Origin: Candidatus Gastranaerophilales bacterium
GTDB lineage: Bacteria > Cyanobacteriota > Vampirovibrionia > Gastranaerophilales > Gastranaerophilaceae
NCBI GenBank assembly: GCA_017560095.1
Contig: JAFYOU010000053.1
Coordinates: forward strand, 1-64,000
DNA: 64,000 nt
Reading direction: 5' to 3'
A model generated the notes under the pieces. That model saw only the letters and a program-made list of their open reading frames with translations, did not search any database and was not told the DNA's origin. Positions 43,494 to 52,422 of the stretch are shown here, piece by piece; the stretch's first letter is position 1; every line of letters starts with the position of its first letter. The position numbers were made by a program, and so were the translations under genes.

Positions 43494-46070
43494 ATGTTTG
43501 ATAATTTTACTGATTCAACAAAAGAATTAATTTTTTCTGCTCAAAATATTGCAATGGAAAATCATAATACTTTAATTGAACCGATTCATATTTTATACGC
43601 CATGGCAAATAGCTCAATAGAAAGCATTAATTTGTTATTTCAAGAGCTAAAATTAAATTCAAATTTGTTTGTTGCAGATTCCAAAAATGTAATGAATAAT
43701 TTGGCAAAAACTCAAGAAATGACTGACAAATTATATTTTTCAAAAAGTACATTATCTTTATTTGAAAAAGCTTCTGAAATTGCTAAAAATATGAAAGATA
43801 AATTTGTTTCTCCTGAACATATTTTATTGGCTATTTCAAAAATGGATGATACTGATTTAAAAAGAATTACTGAAAAATATCAAATAACAGAAAATAAAAT
43901 TTTACTCGCTATGAAAAATATTAGGGGGGATAAAAAAGTGGATAATAAAAATGCAGATGAAGATTATAAAATAATAGAAAAATATTCAATTGATTTAACA
44001 AAGCTTGCTAGTGAGGGTAAACTTGATCCTGTTATTGGGCGAGATGAAGAAATAAGAAGAATTATTCAAGTTTTAAATCGCCGCTCTAAAAATAATCCTT
44101 GTTTAATAGGTGAAGCTGGCGTTGGTAAAACCGCTATTGTTGAAGGCTTGGCAAATCGTATTATTCGAGGAGATGTTCCTGAAAGTCTTAAAAATACAAC
44201 TTTAATTTCTCTTGATATGGGTGCTCTTATTGCAGGAGCTAAATTTAGAGGAGAATTTGAAGAAAGACTTAAAAAAGTTTTAAAAGAAGTCGAAAAATCA
44301 GATGGACAAATAATTATGTTCATTGATGAATTGCATACTGTAGTTGGTGCTGGTGGAGCTGAAGGAACAGCAGATGCTGGAAATCTTTTAAAACCAATGC
44401 TAGCTCGTGGACAAGTTCGAACTCTTGGAGCGACAACGGTTAATGAATATAGAAAATATATTGAAAAAGATCCAGCGCTAGAAAGACGTTTTCAACCGAT
44501 TTTAGTTGATGAACCATCAGTAGAAGATACAATTTCTATTCTTCGTGGTTTAAAAGATAAATATGAAGTTCACCATGGAATAAGAATTAAAGATAGTGCG
44601 CTTGTTGCTGCTGCAAAGTTATCAGCTCGTTATATAACAGATAGATTCCTTCCAGATAAAGCAATTGATCTTGTTGATGAAGCATCTAGTGCTGTTAGAA
44701 TTGAAATTGATTCAATGCCTGAAGAATTAGATAAGTTGGAGCGTCAAAAGCTTCAATTGCAAATTGAGTTGCAATCTTTAAAAGATGAAAATGATATTGA
44801 AAAAATTTCAAAAGTTCAAAAAATTTTAGATGAAATCAATTCTAAAATTGATGTATTAAAAACCCAATGGGAAAAAGAAAAATCTTCAATTAAAGGTGAA
44901 GTTGAAATAAAAGCTGAAATCGAAGAAACAAAACATAAAATTGAACAAGCTCAAAGAGACTATAATCTTGAGCTCGCTGCAAAATTGCAATATGGAAAAT
45001 TACCTGAACTAATTGAACAATTAAAAAATTGCAAAGAGCAAGAACATAAAAACACTCTTTTAAAAGAAGAAATTGACGAAGAAGATATTGCTACTATTAT
45101 TTCAAAGTGGACAGGGGTACCAATATCAAAACTTGTAGAAGAAGAAAGCGAAAAACTTTTAAATATGGAAGATGCTTTGCATAAGCAAGTTATAGGGCAA
45201 AATGAAGCTGTCAGGGTTATTTCTGATTCAATAAGACGTGCTCGAAGTGGTTTATCAGACCCAAAAAGACCAATTGGAACATTTTTATTTTTAGGGCCAA
45301 CAGGTGTAGGCAAAACAGAATTAGCTAAAGCATTATCTAAATTTATGTTTTTAGATGAGGATAGTTTAATTCGAATTGATATGACAGAATATATGGAAAA
45401 ACATTCTGTTGCAAGACTTATAGGAGCGCCTCCAGGCTATGTTGGTTATGATGAAGGTGGCCAACTTACTCAAGCAGTGAGAAAAAAACCATATTCAGTT
45501 ATTCTTTTTGATGAAATTGAAAAAGCGCACAGTAACGTGTTTAACATTATGCTTCAAATTTTTGATGATGGCAGATTAACTGATTCAAAAGGTCGAACTG
45601 TTGATTTTAAAAATACGATTATAATTTTAACATCCAATATTGGCTCAAATATTATCTTGGATAATGCTCTAAAAGGTATGATGGGAGAAAAAAATAAAGA
45701 ACAAGAACGTGAAGAAATCACTCAAAAATTAAGAGAATATTTTAAACCCGAATTTTTGAATAGGATTGATGAAACAATATTTTTTGATGCACTAACTCTA
45801 GATAACTTATCTCATATCGTTGATATTCAAGTTGAATATTTGAAAAAACTTTTGGCTGAAAGGAAAATTGAATTATCTATATCAGATGAAGCTAAAGAAC
45901 ATCTTGCAATTCAAGGATATAATCCAATGTATGGCGCTCGTCCATTAAAGCGAACAATTCGTCAATTAATTGAAAATCCACTATCTCGTGAGCTTTTAAA
46001 GGGTAATTTCAAAGATGGAGATAGTATTAAAATTGATTTTAAAAACGACGAAATTGTCTTTGAAAAATAA
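43494..46070 (+). CDS. clpB: ATP-dependent disaggregase ClpB
   Basis: Hexameric AAA+ chaperone that, with DnaK, dissolves aggregates. N-domain (about 1-145), AAA1 with Walker [11 protein letters not shown], a long middle coiled-coil domain (about 400-525, [13 protein letters not shown] onward) and AAA2 with Walker [11 protein letters not shown]. The sensor/arginine phrases [15 protein letters not shown] close the protein. The full-length middle domain distinguishes ClpB from ClpA/ClpC. 858 residues is normal. AAGGATA precedes the ATG. It may be stress-induced, but the upstream sequence shows only a standard promoter. Confidence 0.95.
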   Translation: MFDNFTDSTKELIFSAQNIAMENHNTLIEPIHILYAMANSSIESINLLFQELKLNSNLFVADSKNVMNNLAKTQEMTDKLYFSKSTLSLFEKASEIAKNMKDKFVSPEHILLAISKMDDTDLKRITEKYQITENKILLAMKNIRGDKKVDNKNADEDYKIIEKYSIDLTKLASEGKLDPVIGRDEEIRRIIQVLNRRSKNNPCLIGEAGVGKTAIVEGLANRIIRGDVPESLKNTTLISLDMGALIAGAKFRGEFEERLKKVLKEVEKSDGQIIMFIDELHTVVGAGGAEGTADAGNLLKPMLARGQVRTLGATTVNEYRKYIEKDPALERRFQPILVDEPSVEDTISILRGLKDKYEVHHGIRIKDSALVAAAKLSARYITDRFLPDKAIDLVDEASSAVRIEIDSMPEELDKLERQKLQLQIELQSLKDENDIEKISKVQKILDEINSKIDVLKTQWEKEKSSIKGEVEIKAEIEETKHKIEQAQRDYNLELAAKLQYGKLPELIEQLKNCKEQEHKNTLLKEEIDEEDIATIISKWTGVPISKLVEEESEKLLNMEDALHKQVIGQNEAVRVISDSIRRARSGLSDPKRPIGTFLFLGPTGVGKTELAKALSKFMFLDEDSLIRIDMTEYMEKHSVARLIGAPPGYVGYDEGGQLTQAVRKKPYSVILFDEIEKAHSNVFNIMLQIFDDGRLTDSKGRTVDFKNTIIILTSNIGSNIILDNALKGMMGEKNKEQEREEITQKLREYFKPEFLNRIDETIFFDALTLDNLSHIVDIQVEYLKKLLAERKIELSISDEAKEHLAIQGYNPMYGARPLKRTIRQLIENPLSRELLKGNFKDGDSIKIDFKNDEIVFEK

Positions 46071-46071
46071 A

Positions 46072-47523
46072 TTAAATTTTACCAATAATATTTAATTTAT
46101 AATCAAGACCAACTTCTTCAAAGCAAATTACAGGTATATCCATAAATAATTGAGAAACAAGGATGAATATAATTTGACGATATTGCTGTGGTACAACCAA
46201 AATTGCATTTTGTTCAATAATATCTTTTCTTGTTTCTTTTAGTATTTTTTTGAATTTAGTAAATTTGGATAAATCAATTCGAACATTTGATTCCTCGGGA
46301 TTTGTTTGACGTTCTAATAATTCCATTGTGTCATCGTCAATTTCATAAGCAAAAATTTCTTTATCTTTTGTAGCAACTGATGCTGAAATTTGTCTTGATA
46401 GCGCTACTCTTAATTTATCTAATAAATCAGCTTTATTTGGGTCATCTGAAAAATCATTTAATTTTTCAAAAATATAAGTTATATCTTTAATCGAAACCCT
46501 TTCTCTAATTAGTTGAGTTAAAAGATATTTTAATTCCGAAACGCTTATATAATCGCCTAAAATTGTTTCGGTTAAAAATTCATTTTGATTGGTTACAAAA
46601 TCAACGTAGCGATTTAAATCTCTATAATCAAAAATTTCATCAACATGAACAATTGAATAGTATTCTAAATAATTCGTGATATATTCAGTTGCTTCAAGCC
46701 CTTCAGCCCAATAATTGGCACATTCTTCTTTTGGAATCCAAATAAGTTTTCTTTTTGTTAGTGGGTCTTTTTCTTTAATTGCATCTTTTGGTGCTTTATC
46801 AAGATTTAATTCATCTTCAAAGAATGCTATATGATTTGGATATGCTTTTGATGATGCAACAGCAACACCATGGATATTGATTGAAAATTCAAATTCATCT
46901 AATGAAGCGTTTTCAATAAATTGAACTTTTGGGATAATATAACCTAATTCTTGAGTTAAAGATTGTCTTATTTTAACTGTTTGAGACAAAAGATTTTTTT
47001 CTTCTTGTGGGTCGCAAAGACAATAATTTTCAGCAGATAGACTAATTGAAAGTCTTTCTTCTCCTAGAAATTTTGACATTTTAGAAGGGGCTAAAATTTC
47101 TTTTAAATCTCTTTTTAAATCATTTAATTCATCAATGTCTTTATTGATTTCTTCATTTAAAAGTTCGCGTTCGTCATCTTTTGCGTTATCTAAAAAGCTT
47201 TTAATTTTTTCAATTTTTTCTTTTTTTTCTTTGATTTTTCTCTGTAAATTTAAACAAAGTTCGTATGGTTCTTCTTTTGAATACATCATACGTTCAACCG
47301 TGCTTCTAAAATTAATTATTTCATCAGCAATATCATCATCTTCAATTGCTGTTTCTTTTACAAAAATACAGTTGTAAACTATTTTTGAATTTTGTTCGGC
47401 TTCATAAATTGAATATAACTCCCAACCTGTTGTAGACATTGCATTGAGAGTGTTTTCTAATAAAATAGTGTCATCCGTGGGGATAGATTTAATTGAAAAT
47501 TCTTGTTTAAATTCTTTACTCAT
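46072..47523 (-). CDS. Soluble FlhA cytoplasmic-domain protein with DUF4177-like N-terminus
   Basis: Residues about 165-483 match the cytoplasmic domain of FlhA/SctV, the export-gate protein of flagellar and type III secretion systems. The order agrees: LGYIIPKVQFIENA (linker and subdomain 1), RKLIWIPKEECANYWAEGL, VSELKYLLTQLIRERVSIKD, DLLDKLRVALSRQISA, and the closing VPQQYRQIIFILVSQL and EVGLDYKLNIIGKI. The eight-helix membrane half of FlhA is missing. In its place are a small DUF4177-like domain (about 1-60, MSTTGWELYSIYEAEQ) and a coiled coil (about 85-145). So it is a soluble paralogue with an unknown job, perhaps chaperone docking. Its mRNA looks leaderless (TAAAAT six bases before the ATG). 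It converges on clpB. Confidence 0.75.
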   Translation of the reverse strand: MSKEFKQEFSIKSIPTDDTILLENTLNAMSTTGWELYSIYEAEQNSKIVYNCIFVKETAIEDDDIADEIINFRSTVERMMYSKEEPYELCLNLQRKIKEKKEKIEKIKSFLDNAKDDERELLNEEINKDIDELNDLKRDLKEILAPSKMSKFLGEERLSISLSAENYCLCDPQEEKNLLSQTVKIRQSLTQELGYIIPKVQFIENASLDEFEFSINIHGVAVASSKAYPNHIAFFEDELNLDKAPKDAIKEKDPLTKRKLIWIPKEECANYWAEGLEATEYITNYLEYYSIVHVDEIFDYRDLNRYVDFVTNQNEFLTETILGDYISVSELKYLLTQLIRERVSIKDITYIFEKLNDFSDDPNKADLLDKLRVALSRQISASVATKDKEIFAYEIDDDTMELLERQTNPEESNVRIDLSKFTKFKKILKETRKDIIEQNAILVVPQQYRQIIFILVSQLFMDIPVICFEEVGLDYKLNIIGKI

Positions 47524-47529
47524 ATTGTT

Positions 47530-47535
47530 ATTTTA
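47530..47535 (-). promoter_or_regulatory. -10 box (TAAAAT) six bases before start codon
   Basis: TAAAAT, AACAAT, then ATG 47523. A divergent TAAAAT lies 25 bases to the right for the membrane protein gene at 47596. Confidence 0.45.
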
Positions 47536-47595
47536 GCATAGATTTGAATAAAAATGTGTTAAAATAGCTTTAAGTTTTACAAAAGGAGTTATGGA

Positions 47596-48144
47596 ATGAT
47601 AAAATTTTTAGATTTTAAATTTTATAAAGAAAACTATTTGGTTGTTGTTGCATTAATTGTAAGCGTGGTTTTTATTAAAATTTTTAATCTAAATGAAATT
47701 TTGGAAAATAGTTTTCTTGAAAATATTCAGCTTTTAGCGCTTTTTGGTGGTTTTGTTGCTTGTTTGAAAACAAAAAATTATAAAACATTTTTTACTTTTT
47801 TGGCTCTTGTTATGCTTTTGATGTTTGCAAGAGAAATTAGTTACGGAAGAGTTTTTATTGATGAAAATGTTGTTCATTTTAATAAAAAACTTTGTCATAT
47901 TGTGGTTGGAATTTATATTGGTTTAAGTGTTTTATATGCGCTAATTAAAAAAGTTTGGATTGATATTATAACAATTATTAAAAATATAGCGTTTCCTTTT
48001 TGGACATTTTTTGCGTCAATTGCTTGTGTTGTGGCTCAGCTTTTATCTGAAAAATATTTGCATAATACTTGCATAGAAGAAACTGCAGAGTTTATGCTTT
48101 ATAGCTTGATGCTAGCTTTAATTTTAATTTATAGAAAAAAATAA
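47596..48144 (+). CDS. Small polytopic membrane protein, unknown function
   Basis: 182 residues with about five hydrophobic segments and one polar loop containing FAREISYGRVFIDEN. I recognise no family. AAAAGGAG lies before the ATG. A TAAAAT box sits upstream in the region shared with the divergent FlhA-like gene. The stop lies inside the T-run side of a - strand terminator. Confidence 0.75.
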   Translation: MIKFLDFKFYKENYLVVVALIVSVVFIKIFNLNEILENSFLENIQLLALFGGFVACLKTKNYKTFFTFLALVMLLMFAREISYGRVFIDENVVHFNKKLCHIVVGIYIGLSVLYALIKKVWIDIITIIKNIAFPFWTFFASIACVVAQLLSEKYLHNTCIEETAEFMLYSLMLALILIYRKK

Positions 48145-48230
48145 AAAAAGGCTTCTGGTCTCTCCCCCAAAAGCCTAGTAGCAAATACGGCATTTATATC
48201 TATATAGACGATATTTTGCACAAAAAGTTC
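48143..48230 (-). ncRNA. Candidate - strand small RNA upstream of fabI
   Basis: On the - strand, AGGCTTTTGG and CCAGAAGCCT (10 pairs, one wobble) enclose GGGAGAGA and are followed by T7. That is a strong terminator facing away from fabI, yet no - strand gene lies upstream of it. A TATAAT on the - strand (48242-48237) could start an RNA near 48230. The upstream body can fold through GCAAATA/TATTTTGC. Evidence is structural only; the -35 box is poor. Confidence 0.35.
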
Positions 48231-48244
48231 CTTTATATTATAAT
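48216..48244 (+). promoter_or_regulatory. fabI promoter
   Basis: TTGCAC, a 17-base spacer and TATAAT, 33 bases before the fabI start; close to sigma-70 consensus. Confidence 0.6.
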
Positions 48245-48277
48245 TAACCTATTGAAAATTTAAAGGAGGATTTACCT

Positions 48278-49072
48278 ATGGGTTTAATGACAGGTAAAAG
48301 AGGTGTTATTTTTGGTGTTTCAAATACCCACGGTATTGCTTATGGCATTGCTAAACAATTATTTGAAGCAGGCGCTGAAATTGCTTTCACATACGCTGGT
48401 GAAGTTATGGAAAAACGTGTTCGTCCGATTGCAGAATCAATGAACGCTAAAGTTATAATGTCTTGTGATGTTACAAAAGAAGATGAAGTTCAAGCAGTTT
48501 TTGCTGAGTTGGAAAAAACTTATGGGAAAATTGATTTTGTGGTTCATGCTGTTGCATTTGCAAAACGTGAAGATCTAACAGGCGATTTTATCAATACTTC
48601 AAAAGAAGGTTGGGATATAGCAATGGGCGTTAGTGCATATTCTCTTGTAACATTAACAAGATGTGCTCAGCCAATTATGAATGAAGGTGGTTCAATTCTT
48701 GCTTTAACTTATCTTGGTGGCGAAAAAGTTGTTGCTAACTATAATGTAATGGGCGTAGCTAAAGCTGCTTTGGAATCATCTGCAAGATATTTGGCTGACA
48801 ATATGGGTAAATATGGTGTTAGAGTTAATTGTATTTCAGCTGGTGCTGTTAAAACTCTTGCAGCATCTGGTATAGATGGATTCGGTAAAATGTTAAAAGC
48901 AGCAGTTGCTAAAGCTCCATTGAAAAGAAATGTTACTTTGGAAGATGTTGGTAAAACTGGTTTATATTTACTATCTGATTTATCTTCAGGTGTTACTGGT
49001 GAAATTATTCACGTTGATTGTGGATGTCATGCAGTATATGCGTCAGCTGATGAAATGGCACAGGTTCAATAG
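48278..49072 (+). CDS. fabI: Enoyl-[acyl-carrier-protein] reductase [NADH]
   Basis: Last reduction step of fatty-acid elongation. A short-chain dehydrogenase of the FabI kind: modified Gly motif GVSNTHGIAYGIAKQL, then AVAFAKREDLTGDF, and the catalytic Tyr and Lys in NYNVMGVAKAALE (Y-x6-K). 264 residues is typical. AAAGGAGG lies before the ATG, and a strong promoter is at 48216-48244. A terminator follows. FabI is the usual target of triclosan; nothing in the sequence speaks for or against sensitivity. Confidence 0.95.
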   Translation: MGLMTGKRGVIFGVSNTHGIAYGIAKQLFEAGAEIAFTYAGEVMEKRVRPIAESMNAKVIMSCDVTKEDEVQAVFAELEKTYGKIDFVVHAVAFAKREDLTGDFINTSKEGWDIAMGVSAYSLVTLTRCAQPIMNEGGSILALTYLGGEKVVANYNVMGVAKAALESSARYLADNMGKYGVRVNCISAGAVKTLAASGIDGFGKMLKAAVAKAPLKRNVTLEDVGKTGLYLLSDLSSGVTGEIIHVDCGCHAVYASADEMAQVQ

Positions 49073-49086
49073 AATAACAATTTATA

Positions 49087-49116
49087 AAAAAAGCCCCTAT
49101 TGCAAGGGGCTTTTTT
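49087..49116 (+). terminator. Terminator of fabI
   Basis: AAAAAAGCCCCT/AGGGGCTTTTTT with a 6-base loop, starting 15 bases after the stop. Confidence 0.88.
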
Positions 49117-49222
49117 GTTTATGTTAATTTATGTAACAAAACAAAACTTTTGTGCAATTTACTCTAAAAAAAATACTTTATAAAAATGAAAAGTATTTAT
49201 TAGCCAATTATAGAGAGTAGTT

Positions 49223-49429
49223 ATGACAGAAGTTGAATTAAATGCTCTATTTAACATTTCCCCAGAAAAAGTTAAAAATGTGTATGCGACAAACACAATT
49301 AAGAGCCAAGAAGAAATTAGACGAATTGTTAAAATTTTTGGAATTGCAAAAGATCAAAGAGAAGCTTCCAAAAAGATTTCAGCACGTGGTTTAGCTGCAT
49401 TTAGGGCAATTCTTGTAAGTAATAATTAA
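49223..49429 (+). CDS. Small hypothetical protein (68 aa)
   Basis: No recognised family. It is helical and basic (IKSQEEIRRIVKIFGIAKD, then SKKISARGLAAFRAIL), which recalls small nucleic-acid-binding or regulatory proteins. GAGAG lies shortly before the ATG. It converges with the degenerate response regulator gene, four bases apart. Confidence 0.6.
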   Translation: MTEVELNALFNISPEKVKNVYATNTIKSQEEIRRIVKIFGIAKDQREASKKISARGLAAFRAILVSNN

Positions 49430-49433
49430 TTTC

Positions 49434-50780
49434 TTATGATTTTTTCTTTAAAATTATAATAAATTTATCAATTAATTCATTAAGCATTAATGACATTCTG
49501 CGATAGTCGAGAATGGTAAAATCAATGTTCTCTGTTTCAAATAGTCGTTTTTGGTCATTGTCAGTGATTGTTAAGCGAATTAGCGCATGTTCAATGCCAT
49601 CATAATCGATTGCCATAGAGGCGCAAACATCGCCCGATGAAACACTAAACAGAGATTTGTTTCCAGTATATGAATTAATTGCTAAATCTTGTTTTTTAAT
49701 TCTTAAAATGTTTTCGAATTTTTTAAATACAGGCGCAACAACAACTTTTAATTTGCGCGTATAAGCTTGATTGAAAAGCTTGATGCTGTTTTTATCAAAT
49801 GCACCTTTAACTTCTTGAGTTGGTGTGTTTGATGATATTTCATCGTTTTCTTTAATTTGTTCTTGTTTTGCGAAAATTTCAGAAGGTTTTTTGAAGTTAA
49901 TTGTTGGTTTCTTTTCTTTAACGTAAAAGTCAGAAGCAACAATTAAAGAATTTGTGTTTTCGCACGCTTTATTTAAAGCAGCGCTTAGTGCATCTTTAAT
50001 GTCATCAAAGCTTTGTTCTTGGACTTCAACAACACCAGCGTTAGCACCAAAGTCGGCACCAAGGTTATTATTAATTCTTTCAAATACGCTATATGCGCCA
50101 TTTAATTTTGTTTTTTGAAGATAGATATAAAATTCATCAACATCTTTGATTATAACGGAATCATTGATACGAATTGATTTTTTGATGATAGATATAAAGT
50201 CTTTTGGATTTTTATAATTTGGATATTTTTTATCAGGCGCGATTAAAAGAATACATGCCTTTTGATTATGTTTTTTAGATTGAGATATTTCGTTTTTGAG
50301 ATAATCATCGCAATATTTTTGTGTATAAACGCCTGTATCTGATTGAACAACGCCAAGGCTTGTTAAAAATGCTGTTCTTGATTCGATGCTTAAATTAATT
50401 TCATTTTTTTGCAAACACCAAATAGTTCTTATCAATAGTTCATAGTCGATAATAGGCATAAATAAAACATCAGTTATACCGTTGTCGAATGCTTCAATTA
50501 TTGTTTCTCTTGAGCAATTTTCATTAATTAGAAGAATTGGAAGCGATTTATACTCTTCTTGTTTTTTAAGTCTTTTAAGAAGACTAAGTGCGCGAACATT
50601 ATTATTGTCGCAATGAAGAATTAAAACATTTGGACTGAAACCATCAAACATATTTTGTGCTTCTTCAATAGAACAAGATTTAACTTTATCTAAACTTCTA
50701 AGTAAAACAAGCTTTGAAGAAACTTGATTAATCAATTCTTGTTTATCACTTACTATAACAACCGTATTTACGTCAGCCAT
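49434..50780 (-). CDS. Response-regulator-like protein with degenerate REC and GGDEF-like domains
   Basis: Residues 1 to about 125 fold like a receiver domain (TVVIVSDKQELINQV start, KSLPILLINEN, GITDVLFMPIIDYELLIRTI), but the phospho-acceptor position reads VLILHCDN, not the usual LLD. About 145-310 resembles a GGDEF domain in its pattern (SKKHNQKACILLIA, IRINDSVIIKDVDEFYIYL) yet has no GGDEF motif. About 330-448 is an unassigned C-terminal domain. So it is probably a signalling scaffold without enzymatic activity. The 50-residue gene at 50863-51015 precedes it on the same strand, with a hairpin between them. Confidence 0.72.
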   Translation of the reverse strand: MADVNTVVIVSDKQELINQVSSKLVLLRSLDKVKSCSIEEAQNMFDGFSPNVLILHCDNNNVRALSLLKRLKKQEEYKSLPILLINENCSRETIIEAFDNGITDVLFMPIIDYELLIRTIWCLQKNEINLSIESRTAFLTSLGVVQSDTGVYTQKYCDDYLKNEISQSKKHNQKACILLIAPDKKYPNYKNPKDFISIIKKSIRINDSVIIKDVDEFYIYLQKTKLNGAYSVFERINNNLGADFGANAGVVEVQEQSFDDIKDALSAALNKACENTNSLIVASDFYVKEKKPTINFKKPSEIFAKQEQIKENDEISSNTPTQEVKGAFDKNSIKLFNQAYTRKLKVVVAPVFKKFENILRIKKQDLAINSYTGNKSLFSVSSGDVCASMAIDYDGIEHALIRLTITDNDQKRLFETENIDFTILDYRRMSLMLNELIDKFIIILKKKS

Positions 50781-50849
50781 TGACTTAAAATCACTCCAAA
50801 AATCCTATAATATTAAAATACTACAAAACACATTTTTTGTAAAACTATT

Positions 50850-50876
50850 AAGAGCAAGGTATTTATCCTTGCTCTT
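50850..50876. terminator. Hairpin over the end of the 50-codon gene
   Basis: Perfect 10-base arms AAGAGCAAGG/CCTTGCTCTT; the loop holds the stop codon of the gene at 50863-51015. The T-run is clearer on the + strand. Confidence 0.55.
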
Positions 50877-51015
50877 TTGTTATCCAAATATATGTTTGTT
50901 CATATATCGATTTAAAAGGGTTGTTTTCGAATTGATGTTCTAAAAAAGGGTTTGTTGCTTGTTTATCATAATTTTTTACTTTTTTAATTATTTTCTTTAG
51001 ATGTGTAAATTTCAT
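50863..51015 (-). CDS. Small protein, 50 aa, unknown function
   Basis: A short frame with an ideal ribosome site: AAGGAGG ends six bases before ATG 51015. The product is basic at its start (KFTHLKKIIKKVKNYDK) and ends in IYEQTYIWITKEQG. No family is recognised. The stop lies in the loop of a 10-base hairpin. The rest of the region up to the efflux operon (51016-51255) is AT-rich and shows no further gene. Confidence 0.6.
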   Translation of the reverse strand: MKFTHLKKIIKKVKNYDKQATNPFLEHQFENNPFKSIYEQTYIWITKEQG

Positions 51016-51255
51016 ATCATACCTCCTTGTTTTTAAAAAAGGTTATTTTCATTATCTCAATTTTATATTTTTATAAATTGCCCGATTGATTAAAAAATAT
51101 TTACCTATATGTTCTATTTGTAAAATAATCTTTAGCATTGTAAAATATCTGTTGCACTACATCTGATATAGGATTTTATCCGTGCCATTGCATTAATTAG
51201 CCTGAATTATGCTAAAGTAAAAAAATAAAATTGGGGAAAAAGTAGGTTAACAACT

Positions 51256-52422
51256 ATGAAAAAAATATTAATAATTACATCCATTGTTATTGCAATTTTG
51301 GTTGGTATTCGTTATGCGAGTGTAAAAATTGGAGAGATGAATAGAGCTAAAATGCAAGCAGCAGCTTCTATTCCGACAGTTCAAATGGAAGAAGTAAAGA
51401 AAGATGAAATATATAAATCAATTGAAATCCCCGGACGAATTCAATCTTCGGATAAAGTTGATTTGGTAGCTCGTATAGATGGCTATCTTCAAAAGAAGCA
51501 TTTTAAAGAAGGTGATTTTGTAAAAAAGGGCCAAATTTTATTAACAATTGAACCTGCTCAGTATTTAAATAATTTAAATAAAGCAAAAGCTGATTTGGAA
51601 AATGCTAAAGCAGTTTCTTTTAAGGCTAATCGTGATTATGAAAGAGGAGCGGAGCTTGTTAAAAAAGATTTTATTTCAAAATCTACTTATGATGGGTTGT
51701 ATGCTGATAAATTGGCAGCTGCGGCAAAAGTTTCAGCAGCGAGTGCTGCATTAGCTGAAGCTCAAAGAAATTACGGTTATACTTCAATTGAATCTCCAGT
51801 TGATGGTAAAATTGGCTCTCTTAATATTCAAGAAGGTAATTATGTAACCATACAATCAGGAACGCTTGCAACCGTTATTAAAACAAATCCAATTTATGTT
51901 AAATATAGCGTTGATTCAAAGCAATTTGAGCAATTAAGAAAATTAAATTTCATTCCAAAAAAGGGAGCAGAGCTTCCAAAAGTTGATATTGTTTTACCTA
52001 GCGGTCAAGTTTATCCAATTCAAGGAGTGCAAGATTTCTTTGATAATCAAATTTCAACATCAACAGGTACAATTGATTTCAGAGCAACTTTTAAAAATGA
52101 TGACCATATTTTAATACCAGGGGATTTTGTAAAAGTAAAAGTTTACTCTAATGTTAAACAAGATGCTTTAATTGTTCCGCAAGAGTATACTTTACAAGAT
52201 TCAAAAGGCAGATACGTTTATGTGGTTGATGAAGATGATATTGTTCAAGTTAGATATTTTAAAGATGCGGGACAATATGAGAATTCTTGGATAATCAAAG
52301 ATGGTTTAAAAGAAGGCGATAAATTTATTTCAACTAATTTAACTAAATTAATGCCCAAAATGAAAGTAAAAGTGGCGCAAGCTCCTAAGGAAGAAGTTAA
52401 ACAAACCGAAGGAGATAAGTAA
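51256..52422 (+). CDS. RND efflux periplasmic adaptor (membrane fusion protein)
   Basis: Links an inner-membrane RND pump to a TolC channel. An N-terminal membrane helix (about 4-22) anchors the protein, then come the first half of the lipoyl domain ([20 protein letters not shown]), a coiled-coil hairpin (about 95-160), the second half ([12 protein letters not shown]) and a beta-barrel. 388 residues is typical for AcrA/MexA. It overlaps the RND gene by one base. The order adaptor-pump-channel indicates one operon. Confidence 0.93.
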   Translation: MKKILIITSIVIAILVGIRYASVKIGEMNRAKMQAAASIPTVQMEEVKKDEIYKSIEIPGRIQSSDKVDLVARIDGYLQKKHFKEGDFVKKGQILLTIEPAQYLNNLNKAKADLENAKAVSFKANRDYERGAELVKKDFISKSTYDGLYADKLAAAAKVSAASAALAEAQRNYGYTSIESPVDGKIGSLNIQEGNYVTIQSGTLATVIKTNPIYVKYSVDSKQFEQLRKLNFIPKKGAELPKVDIVLPSGQVYPIQGVQDFFDNQISTSTGTIDFRATFKNDDHILIPGDFVKVKVYSNVKQDALIVPQEYTLQDSKGRYVYVVDEDDIVQVRYFKDAGQYENSWIIKDGLKEGDKFISTNLTKLMPKMKVKVAQAPKEEVKQTEGDK

